Notes under the pieces: generated by a model
The model's input: the letters and a program-made list of their open reading frames with translations, nothing else
Database searches by the model: none
Told to the model about the DNA's origin: nothing
Assembly (NCBI GenBank): GCA_023255235.1
Contig: JALRJA010000170.1
Location: forward strand, 1-5,702
Direction: 5' to 3'
Source: Flaviramulus sp.
Lineage (GTDB): Bacteria > Bacteroidota > Bacteroidia > Flavobacteriales > Flavobacteriaceae
DNA: 5,702 nucleotides
Position numbers and translations under genes: made by a program
Part shown: positions 1-5,702 of the stretch, piece after piece
Layout of the letters: each line of letters opens with the position of its first letter
How positions within the stretch are numbered: position 1 is the first letter of the stretch

Positions 1-452
1 ATTTCTGCAATAAGGTTTAAACCATCGGTAGAAACATCGTCTAATCTTCCCAAAAATGGCGATACATAAGTAGCACCTGCTTTTGCTGCCAATAGTGCTT
101 GACCAGCAGAAAAAACCAATGTCACATTGGTTCTTATACCCTTATCTGAAAAATATTTACAAGCTTTTATACCATCGGCAATTATAGGTAATTTTACAAC
201 AATTTGAGGGTGTAAAGCAGCTAGTGCTTCACCTTCTTTTACCATGCCTTGAAAATCTGTAGATATAACTTCGGCACTAACATCGCCTTCTACAATATCA
301 CATATTTTTTTATAATGATTTAAAATGTTTTGTTCACCTACTATTCCTTCTTTTGCCATTAACGATGGGTTTGTTGTTACGCCATCTAAAACTCCCAAAG
401 CTTGTGCTTCGGCAATATCATTAAGGTTTGCTGTATCTATAAAAAATTTCAT
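1..452 (-). CDS. tal: Transaldolase, small TalC/MipB type (partial, C-terminus beyond window)
   Basis: Transfers a dihydroxyacetone unit between sedoheptulose-7-phosphate and glyceraldehyde-3-phosphate in the cytosolic non-oxidative pentose phosphate pathway. The first 150 residues are present and the window edge removes the rest; the family is usually about 215-220 residues. Visible blocks are the N-terminal strand [17 protein letters not shown] at residues 24-31, IVVKLPI at 84-90 with Lys87 as the expected Schiff-base lysine, NVTLVF at 109-114, and [11 protein letters not shown] at 129-139. The equivalents of E. coli FsaA Gln59 and Tyr131 are Glu61 and Phe133, and the NVTL block also follows transaldolases, so I infer transaldolase rather than fructose-6-phosphate aldolase activity. 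The ATG lies 8 nt after the transketolase stop, so the two genes are almost certainly co-transcribed. No Shine-Dalgarno sequence is seen. The family call is firm; the specificity is inferred. Confidence 0.95.
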   Translation of the reverse strand, partial: MKFFIDTANLNDIAEAQALGVLDGVTTNPSLMAKEGIVGEQNILNHYKKICDIVEGDVSAEVISTDFQGMVKEGEALAALHPQIVVKLPIIADGIKACKYFSDKGIRTNVTLVFSAGQALLAAKAGATYVSPFLGRLDDVSTDGLNLIAE

Positions 453-460
453 GCTATGTG

Positions 461-2506
461 TTATTTGTTGTTATATGCTTTTAAATAATTTAATATTTCT
501 TTACTTACTTTTTCGCCTGTAAATCCAAACTTGTCATCTAATACACTTGCAGGTGCAGAATAGCCAAAATGGTCTAATCCAAATACAGTTCCTTTTTCAC
601 CTACTAAGCCTTCTAAGTTAACAGGTAATCCTGCTGTTAAACCAAATAGTGGTTTGTTTTTTGGTATAATACGTTCTTGATATGTTTGAGATTGTTGTTT
701 GAATAATCCTTCTGAAATAACTGAAACAATATTAACTTTTAATTTGTTTTCTTTTTCAAGAATTTCTGTTGCAGCAACTAAAGTTGATACTTCAGAGCCA
801 TTGGCTATTAAAACCACGTCTGGATTTTCAACTTCTTTTACTAAATAACCTCCTTTTTTAGCTTCTAATGCTTGGTTATACCTTGAACCTGTTTTTGACG
901 GTATATCTTTAATGCCTTGTCTTGATAAAATTAACCCTGTTGGTGTGTCTTGATTTTCTAAAGCCATTTTCCATGCTACGCTTGTTTCTGCTGAATCGGA
1001 TGGTCGTAAGGCTAAAAAACTTGATTTACCGCTGTGGTTTTTTAATTTTTCTAATAAGCGTATTTGGGCTTCCTGCTCAACAGGTTGGTGGGTTGGTCCG
1101 TCTTCTCCTACTCTAAAGGCATCGTGTGTCCAAATATATTTAACAGGTAATTCTTGTATGCCACTCAATCGTATGGCTGGTTTCATATAGTCTGAAAACA
1201 CAAAAAATGTTGCTACAACCGGTATAACGCCACCATGCAGTGCTATACCATTTGCAATGCAAGCCATAGTTAATTCGGCTACACCTGCTTGTAAAAACCC
1301 ACCACTAAAATCGCCTTTTTTAAGAGCTGTTGTTTTCTTTAAAAACCCGTCTGTTTTATCGCTGTTTGATAAATCTGCCGAAGATACAATCATGTTCTCT
1401 ACATGATCTGCTAAATATCCTAATACATTTGAAGAGGCAACTCTTGTTGCTAATCCTGCTTTATGTTCTACAGCAGAAAAATCTAATTCTGGTAGCTTCC
1501 CTGAAAAGAAAAAATCTAACTTATCTGATAAAGCTTTGTTTGCTTCTCTCCATGCCTTAATGGTTGCTTTCTTTTGAGCAGCTTGTGCTGTTTTTTTCTC
1601 TAAAATAGTTTTATAATATGATGCAACTTCTGGGAAAATATCAAAAGGATTCTCAACATCTGCACCTAAATTTAATAGTGTTTTTTGGTAATCTGCTCCG
1701 GTATGTCCAATGGGTTGCCCATGCAATTCGCAATGTCCTTCAAACATACTTCCATCTGCCGTTACACAGCCTTTACCCATTATGGTTTTTCCTATAATTA
1801 AAGTTGGTCTTTCTTTTTCATTATTGGCATCTGTTAGTGCTTGTCTTATTTCTGTATGGTTATGACCATCTATGGTAATTACTTTCCAACCCCATGCTTC
1901 ATACTTCTTTGCTGTATCTTCAGTAGTTACCTCATCTGTAGATGTAGATAATTGAATATCGTTTGAATCAAAAAACATTATAAAATTATTCAAACCTAAG
2001 TGTCCTGCAATTCTACCTGCACCTTGTGATATTTCTTCTTGTATTCCGCCATCTGATATGAAGCCGTAAATTTTATGGTTCATCCAATCTCCAAACCTCG
2101 CCTGTAAAAACTTGGCTGCAATAGCTGCTCCAACACCCATAGTGTGCCCTTGACCCAATGGTCCTGAGGTGTTTTCAATGCCACGTTTGACATCTACTTC
2201 AGGGTGACCTGGCGTAATAGAACCCCACTGCCTAAAGTTTGCTACGTCATCTTTAGCATAGTTACCCAAAAGGTAATATTGTGCATACATTAAAGTAGAT
2301 AAATGACCCGCATCCATAAAAAACCGGTCTCTAAAAGCCCACTCCATATCGGTTGGGTCGTAATTAAAAAACTCTGAGTACAGGATATGCATAAAATCAG
2401 CTCCTCCCATAGGACCTCCTGGGTGTCCTGAGTTTGCTTTTTCTACCATAGCTACGGCTAATGCTCTTATGTTATCGGCTGATTGCTGATCTACTTTTTT
2501 GGTCAT
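461..2506 (-). CDS. tkt: Transketolase, full length
   Basis: Thiamine-diphosphate enzyme that moves two-carbon ketol units between sugar phosphates in the non-oxidative pentose phosphate pathway; cytosolic. At 681 residues it has the normal single-chain bacterial length. The N-terminal cofactor domain has [10 protein letters not shown] (His28), DAGH (His68), TPGHPE (His101), GPLGQG at 115-120, the metal/diphosphate motif at 151-182 (Asp152 and Asn182 as ligands) and LHGQP (His262). The pyrimidine domain has GVAEL with catalytic Glu411, ATFFVFSDY at 432-440, His461 and GEDGPTHQP with His473. A C-terminal domain follows from about residue 540. The cofactor motif reads SDGG rather than the usual GDG, but the acidic ligand is kept. 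The ATG at 2506 follows an A-rich leader and leaves the conserved N-terminus intact. It is first in an operon with transaldolase. All key residues are present, so it is probably active. Confidence 0.98.
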   Translation of the reverse strand: MTKKVDQQSADNIRALAVAMVEKANSGHPGGPMGGADFMHILYSEFFNYDPTDMEWAFRDRFFMDAGHLSTLMYAQYYLLGNYAKDDVANFRQWGSITPGHPEVDVKRGIENTSGPLGQGHTMGVGAAIAAKFLQARFGDWMNHKIYGFISDGGIQEEISQGAGRIAGHLGLNNFIMFFDSNDIQLSTSTDEVTTEDTAKKYEAWGWKVITIDGHNHTEIRQALTDANNEKERPTLIIGKTIMGKGCVTADGSMFEGHCELHGQPIGHTGADYQKTLLNLGADVENPFDIFPEVASYYKTILEKKTAQAAQKKATIKAWREANKALSDKLDFFFSGKLPELDFSAVEHKAGLATRVASSNVLGYLADHVENMIVSSADLSNSDKTDGFLKKTTALKKGDFSGGFLQAGVAELTMACIANGIALHGGVIPVVATFFVFSDYMKPAIRLSGIQELPVKYIWTHDAFRVGEDGPTHQPVEQEAQIRLLEKLKNHSGKSSFLALRPSDSAETSVAWKMALENQDTPTGLILSRQGIKDIPSKTGSRYNQALEAKKGGYLVKEVENPDVVLIANGSEVSTLVAATEILEKENKLKVNIVSVISEGLFKQQSQTYQERIIPKNKPLFGLTAGLPVNLEGLVGEKGTVFGLDHFGYSAPASVLDDKFGFTGEKVSKEILNYLKAYNNK

Positions 2507-2552
2507 TTTTATAATTTGTTAATTTAAATTCTGTTAATTAGCACTCAAAACA

Positions 2553-2567
2553 CTAGCTAATAGCTAG
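2553..2567. repeat. Perfect 6-bp inverted repeat in the transketolase leader
   Basis: CTAGCT-AAT-AGCTAG, a perfect inverted repeat with a 3-nt spacer. It lies between the predicted -7 element and the transketolase start codon, about 47 nt upstream of the ATG. It could be a protein-binding site or a small leader hairpin. At this size in AT-rich DNA it could also be chance. Confidence 0.4.
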
Positions 2568-2597
2568 CAAGTAGCCTTATTAAAAGATGTGTTTTTG

Positions 2598-2605
2598 CAA
2601 AGATA
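2598..2605 (-). promoter_or_regulatory. Probable -7 promoter element for the transketolase-transaldolase operon
   Basis: The minus strand reads TATCTTTG, an exact match to the Bacteroidota -7 consensus TAnnTTTG, followed by GCAAAAAC. Transcription would begin near 2591, giving a leader of about 85 nt. No TTG stands at the expected -33 distance, so the upstream element is weak or the promoter depends on a regulator. A 12-nt partial palindrome, TAACAACTGTTA at 2649-2660, lies upstream and might be an activator site. Confidence 0.5.
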
Positions 2606-2677
2606 AAATCTTTAAACCTTTAGGGGATATTAAATTAAAATAATTTAATAACAACTGTTAACAAATTATAATACCAC

Positions 2678-2707
2678 AAAAAAAGCCTCTCAAAAAAGAG
2701 AAGCTTT
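2678..2707 (-). terminator. Rho-independent terminator of the asparaginase gene
   Basis: In minus-strand RNA, AAAGCUUCUC pairs with GAGAGGCUUU (10 bp, one G-U wobble) around a U6 loop, and the descending arm runs into a seven-U tract. On the plus strand the wobble becomes an A-C mismatch, so the element favours minus-strand transcripts. It lies about 90 nt after the asparaginase stop codon and before the transketolase promoter. A 32-nt core (2676-2707) is repeated exactly at 3988-4019. Confidence 0.85.
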
Positions 2708-2794
2708 ACTATTTTTAAAGTGAAGTTTAAGAAACTCTAAATCTTATACCTTACAGCACTACTAAAGGGTATTGTACTAAAAAATTAAGAAATT

Positions 2795-3853
2795 CTAGTT
2801 CTCTGAGTTTATTTCAAACATCTCTACTAAATTTTCTCCGTTAGATTTTTTATAACCTCTAAACATTCCTTTAGAGTTAAAGTCCCAATATACATTACCA
2901 TGTTTATCTAACAATATCATACCACCTTCACCTCCAAGGGCTCCAATTTGATTAAATAGTACTTCATGTAGAGCTTCTTTTGGGCTCATTTTTTTGTATT
3001 GAATTAAGTTAGAAACCTCATGAGCAGCAACTGTTTTCATAAAGTATTCGCCTGTTCCTGTTGCCGATATTCCACAGGTTAAATTATTAGCATACGTTCC
3101 AGATCCAATTATAGGCGAATCACCAATTCTACCATATTTTTTATTGGTCATACCTCCTGTAGATGTTCCGGCAGCAATATTCCCTTTTTTGTCAATAGCT
3201 ACTGCACCAACAGTTCCAAATTTATGGTCATCAATTAAATTTTCATTTTCTATATATGAGGTATGATCTAACAGGGTTTGCTCTTTACCTTGCATTTTTC
3301 GTAACTGATTAAATCTCTTTTCAGTAAAAAAATAAGAACTATCAACCATAACCAACCCGTTTTTCTTCATTAAAATTTCGGCTCCTTTTCCTGAAAGTAA
3401 TACATGACTTGTGCTATCCATGACTATACGTGCTGCCAAAATAGGGTTTTTAATATGATTAACACCGGCAACAGCTCCACAATTTAAATTACTTCCGTCC
3501 ATAATAGAAGCGTCCATTTCTTGATTTCCTTCGCTGTTATATACAGCTCCTTTTCCTGCATTAAAAAGTGGCGAATCTTCCATTATCATAATGGCTGCTT
3601 GAACTGCATCTAAAGAAATTCCTCCCTTTTCTAAAACTAAATATCCAGCATTAAGGGCTTCTTGTAATTTTTCAGAATAGGCTTTTTGTTGTTCTTTACT
3701 ATGGTTTTCTCTAGTTACACCACCTGCACCACCATGAATAATTATAGCAAACGAATTAGGTTCTCTTTGAATTGAATCATCGTTTTTACTTATTTCATTT
3801 TTACATGATATTAGTAAAAATAATACTATTAAACTAGAAATTAATTTTTTCAT
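2795..3853 (-). CDS. Isoaspartyl peptidase / L-asparaginase (Ntn-hydrolase), lipoprotein
   Basis: Member of the plant-type asparaginase (EcAIII/IaaA-like) family, which hydrolyses isoaspartyl dipeptides and L-asparagine after self-cleavage into two subunits. The start is set by a type II signal peptide: a hydrophobic stretch at residues 4-16 ending LLIS before Cys17, so the protein is probably lipid-anchored in the envelope. Conserved parts are IIHGGAGG at 38-45, NAGKGAV at 98-104, MDASIMDG at 113-120 and GTVGAVAID at 213-221. Thr214 is the expected nucleophile, with cleavage after Gly213. Thr232, Arg242, Asp245 and Thr265 match E. coli Thr197, Arg207, Asp210 and Thr230. The chain is 352 residues, close to the family plus a signal peptide. 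No acidic surface-export signal directly follows Cys17, so a periplasm-facing location is more likely. It has its own terminator; I see no strong promoter, only the near-match TTATTTTG at 3914-3921. Substrate preference cannot be settled from sequence. Confidence 0.95.
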   Translation of the reverse strand: MKKLISSLIVLFLLISCKNEISKNDDSIQREPNSFAIIIHGGAGGVTRENHSKEQQKAYSEKLQEALNAGYLVLEKGGISLDAVQAAIMIMEDSPLFNAGKGAVYNSEGNQEMDASIMDGSNLNCGAVAGVNHIKNPILAARIVMDSTSHVLLSGKGAEILMKKNGLVMVDSSYFFTEKRFNQLRKMQGKEQTLLDHTSYIENENLIDDHKFGTVGAVAIDKKGNIAAGTSTGGMTNKKYGRIGDSPIIGSGTYANNLTCGISATGTGEYFMKTVAAHEVSNLIQYKKMSPKEALHEVLFNQIGALGGEGGMILLDKHGNVYWDFNSKGMFRGYKKSNGENLVEMFEINSEN

Positions 3854-3989
3854 AAATGGTTGTTATTAAAAGTTATTTGTATAAACAGTCATCATTAATA
3901 GTAGTAAGTTTAACAAAATAATAGCTTATGCTATAAAACTTATAGTTGCTAACTAAGTTAATGAAAATATGAATATGTTGTACCTAAAC

Positions 3990-4020
3990 AAAAAAAGCCT
4001 CTCAAAAAAGAGAAGCTTTT
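3990..4020 (-). terminator. Rho-independent terminator of tRNA-Leu
   Basis: This is the second copy of the hairpin found at 2678-2707, here with an 11-bp stem because one extra T extends the upstream arm. The minus-strand RNA has the same U6 loop and descends into a U tract. It begins 12 nt past the mature 3' end of the tRNA, the expected place for ending a single-tRNA transcript. Confidence 0.85.
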
Positions 4021-4032
4021 ACTTTTTTAATG

Positions 4033-4114
4033 TGCGGGCGGGGAGACTCGAACTCCCACACCTCGCGGCACTAGATCCTAAGTCTAGCGTGTCTACCAAT
4101 TCCACCACGCCCGC
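4033..4114 (-). tRNA. tRNA-Leu (anticodon UAG)
   Basis: An 82-nt class II tRNA. The acceptor stem GCGGGCG pairs with CGCCCGC and is followed by discriminator A. The D-arm region contains TGGTAGAC. The anticodon stem CTAGA/TCTAG encloses the loop CTTAGGA, giving anticodon UAG (plus-strand 4078-4080), which reads CUN leucine codons. The long variable arm (GCC-GCGA-GGT) and the T arm (GGGAG-TTCGAGT-CTCCC) are typical of tRNA-Leu. The 3' CCA is not encoded; the next bases are CAT, so CCA must be added enzymatically. Confidence 0.98.
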
Positions 4115-4128
4115 TATAAAAAGGACTG

Positions 4129-4158
4129 CAAATATAAACAAGATTTTTAAATTGCAAA
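4129..4158 (-). promoter_or_regulatory. Bacteroidota-type promoter of tRNA-Leu
   Basis: The minus strand carries TTTG (4158-4155) and, 18 nt on, TATATTTG (4136-4129). This fits the -33 TTG and -7 TAnnTTTG consensus with correct spacing. The element ends 15 nt upstream of the mature tRNA 5' end, leaving room for a very short 5' leader. It is the best-formed promoter in the window. Confidence 0.8.
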
Positions 4159-4188
4159 CTTAAACCCTTTAAAAACGTTCTTTTTTTA

Positions 4189-4196
4189 TACTTTTG
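4189..4196 (+). promoter_or_regulatory. Probable -7 promoter element of the M20 peptidase gene
   Basis: TACTTTTG matches TAnnTTTG and stands 23 nt upstream of the ATG, predicting a leader of under 20 nt. The -33 position has TTT (4168-4170, 18-nt spacing) rather than TTG. It is back to back with the tRNA-Leu promoter within one 105-nt gap. Confidence 0.55.
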
Positions 4197-4219
4197 AAAA
4201 GCTTAAAAAAAATAGTCTT

Positions 4220-5608
4220 ATGAATACCATTCAATCCTATATAAAACAGCATAAAGAACGCTTTATAAATGAACTTATAGAATTACTTAAAATACCTTCT
4301 ATAAGTGCTAATTCTGAGTATAAAAACCATGTTTTAAAAACGGCAGACACTCTAAAAATAAGTCTTGAAAAAGCAGGGTGTGATACTGTTGAAATTTGCA
4401 AAACAGCAGGTTTCCCAATAGTTTACGGCGAAAAAATAATAGATAAAAACCTCCCTACAATATTGGTTTATGGGCATTATGATGTACAGCCTCCAGACCC
4501 TTTAAATTTATGGGATTCTCCTCCTTTTGAACCCATTATAAAAAAAACAGAAATACATCCTGAAGGAGCTATTTTTGCTCGTGGTGCTTGTGATGACAAA
4601 GGGCAAATGTACATGCACGTTAAAGCCTTAGAATTTATGACAGCTACAAATCAGTTGCCATGTAATGTCAAGTTTATGATTGAAGGCGAAGAAGAAATAG
4701 GTAGTGCCAACCTAGCCACTTTTGTAAAAAATAATAAAGAGAAGTTAACAAACGATATTATTTTAATTTCAGATACAGGAATGATTGCAAACAATATTCC
4801 TTCTATAACTACAGGATTGCGAGGTTTAAGCTATGTTGAAGTTGAAGTAACGGGTCCAAATCGCGATTTACATTCAGGGCTTTACGGTGGTGCTGTTGCC
4901 AACCCAATAAATATTTTAACAAAAATGATTGCCTCACTTCATGATAAAGACAACCACATTACCATACCAGGGTTTTATGATAAGGTAGAAGAACTATCAC
5001 AAGAAGAGCGTACCAAAATGGCAAAAGCACCTTTTTCTTTAGAAAACTATAAAAAGGCATTAGATATTGAAGCTGTTTATGGAGAAGCAGGCTACACCAC
5101 CAACGAACGCAATTCTATAAGACCAACCCTAGATGTTAATGGTATATGGGGAGGCTATACCGGCGAAGGAGCAAAAACCGTTATAGCCAGTAAAGCCTAT
5201 GCAAAAATATCTATGCGATTAGTGCCACATCAAGATTGGGAAGAAATCACACAACTTTTTAAAAACCATTTTAAAAATATAGCTCCAAAAGGCGTTAAAG
5301 TAAAGGTAAAACCACATCATGGTGGGCAAGCCTATGTAACTCCCATAAATAATACAGGCTATAAAGCAGCCAGCAAAGCCTATCAAGATACCTTTGGTAA
5401 AATACCTGTACCACAGCGTAGTGGTGGCAGTATTCCTATTGTAGCATTATTTGAAAAAGAACTAAAAAGCAAAACTATTTTAATGGGTTTTGGTTTAGAT
5501 AGTGATGCTATTCATTCTCCAAACGAACATTTTGGAATATGGAACTTTTTAAAAGGCATTGAAACCATACCGTTATTTTATAACTATTTTACAGCATTTT
5601 CAAAATAA
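4220..5608 (+). CDS. M20-family metallopeptidase (CNDP-like dipeptidase)
   Basis: Di-zinc amino-/dipeptidase related to carnosine dipeptidases and DapE/ArgE enzymes. No signal peptide or membrane segment is seen, so it is probably a cytosolic enzyme releasing amino acids from short peptides. At 462 residues it has normal length. The catalytic domain has GHYDVQP at 85-91 (His86 ligand, Asp88), RGACDDKG at 121-128 (Asp125 as bridging ligand), EGEEEIGS at 155-162 (Glu158 as general base, Glu159 as ligand), SDT with Asp185, and HSPNEH with His432 as the last ligand. The inserted dimerisation domain carries RDLHSGLYGG at 215-224, whose His219 matches the substrate-binding His of CNDP enzymes. NSIRPTLDVNGIWGGYTGEG at 298-317 is also typical. 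The start follows an A-rich leader with no Shine-Dalgarno sequence. All catalytic residues are intact. The exact substrate is unknown, and some relatives act on non-standard dipeptides or N-acyl amino acids. Confidence 0.95.
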   Translation: MNTIQSYIKQHKERFINELIELLKIPSISANSEYKNHVLKTADTLKISLEKAGCDTVEICKTAGFPIVYGEKIIDKNLPTILVYGHYDVQPPDPLNLWDSPPFEPIIKKTEIHPEGAIFARGACDDKGQMYMHVKALEFMTATNQLPCNVKFMIEGEEEIGSANLATFVKNNKEKLTNDIILISDTGMIANNIPSITTGLRGLSYVEVEVTGPNRDLHSGLYGGAVANPINILTKMIASLHDKDNHITIPGFYDKVEELSQEERTKMAKAPFSLENYKKALDIEAVYGEAGYTTNERNSIRPTLDVNGIWGGYTGEGAKTVIASKAYAKISMRLVPHQDWEEITQLFKNHFKNIAPKGVKVKVKPHHGGQAYVTPINNTGYKAASKAYQDTFGKIPVPQRSGGSIPIVALFEKELKSKTILMGFGLDSDAIHSPNEHFGIWNFLKGIETIPLFYNYFTAFSK

Positions 5609-5618
5609 TTTGGGTGTT

Positions 5619-5678
5619 GAGGCTATTTAAAAAAGTGTTGTTATTATTTTTGTAGATGTTACTTTTTTAAACAGCCTC
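5619..5678. terminator. 60-nt inverted repeat after the M20 gene, possible terminator
   Basis: Two 18-nt arms (5619-5636 and 5661-5678), GAGGCTATTTAAAAAAGT and its near-perfect complement, match at 17 of 18 positions around a 24-nt AT-rich loop. The GC-richer part is at the base and the A6/T6 stretch is near the loop, the reverse of a textbook intrinsic terminator, and no strong T run follows. The odd pair is A-C on the plus strand and G-U on the minus strand, so the hairpin is more stable in minus-strand RNA. It begins 10 nt after the M20 stop. It may end that transcript, serve a converging gene outside the window, or be a remnant of mobile-element ends. Confidence 0.55.
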
Positions 5679-5702
5679 CGTGCTTTTCGTTTCAATCTTT
5701 TA

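Noticed and set aside
325..522. Plus-strand open frame of 65 codons
   Set aside because: It lies antisense to the transaldolase start and transketolase end, both strongly conserved, and matches no family I recognise.
922..1560. Two plus-strand open frames (922-1116 and 1330-1560)
   Set aside because: Both are antisense to the conserved transketolase. Their leucine-rich translations are typical shadow frames in AT-rich DNA.
3854..3960. Possible asparaginase promoter (TTATTTTG on the minus strand, 3914-3921)
   Set aside because: It misses the first invariant position pair of TAnnTTTG and has no TTG at the right spacing, so it is too weak to list as a feature.
2676..4019. Asparaginase block as an insertion sequence or integron-like cassette
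   Set aside because: The flanking repeats are ordinary terminator hairpins in direct orientation. There is no transposase, recombinase or target duplication.
3969..4163. Plus-strand open frame of 64 codons across the tRNA region
   Set aside because: It runs antisense through tRNA-Leu and its terminator. The RAGRLELPH-like peptide is a familiar artefact of translating the complement of a tRNA gene.

Overview
The window is AT-rich DNA that looks like an ordinary chromosomal stretch from a member of the Bacteroidota, most likely a flavobacterium. Three things point there: promoter elements of the Bacteroidota type (TAnnTTTG at -7, TTG at -33), A-rich leaders without Shine-Dalgarno sequences, and the protein variants present. 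I see no transposase, integrase, CRISPR array, phage gene or secretion cassette.

Layout: positions 1-2506 (minus strand) hold a two-gene operon for the non-oxidative pentose phosphate pathway. A complete transketolase gene comes first and the start of a transaldolase gene follows 8 nt later; the window edge cuts the transaldolase. Together these enzymes interconvert C3 to C7 sugar phosphates. A 288-nt gap follows, holding the likely transketolase promoter and the terminator of the next gene. Positions 2795-3853 (minus) encode a lipoprotein-type isoaspartyl peptidase/L-asparaginase of the N-terminal nucleophile family. At 4033-4114 (minus) lies tRNA-Leu(UAG), with its own well-formed promoter and terminator. 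A 105-nt divergent promoter region separates it from a plus-strand M20-family metallopeptidase (4220-5608). That gene is followed by a 60-nt inverted repeat close to the window end.

The asparaginase and the M20 peptidase both release amino acids from small peptides or amides, one probably in the cell envelope and the other in the cytoplasm. They are separate transcription units, so a joint role is only a guess.

The features most worth a second look are small: an identical 32-nt terminator hairpin used twice, 1.3 kb apart; an 18-bp inverted repeat after the peptidase gene; a Ser in place of the first Gly of the transketolase thiamine-diphosphate motif; and active-site residues that make the small aldolase a transaldolase rather than a fructose-6-phosphate aldolase. 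I found no convincing undescribed system.
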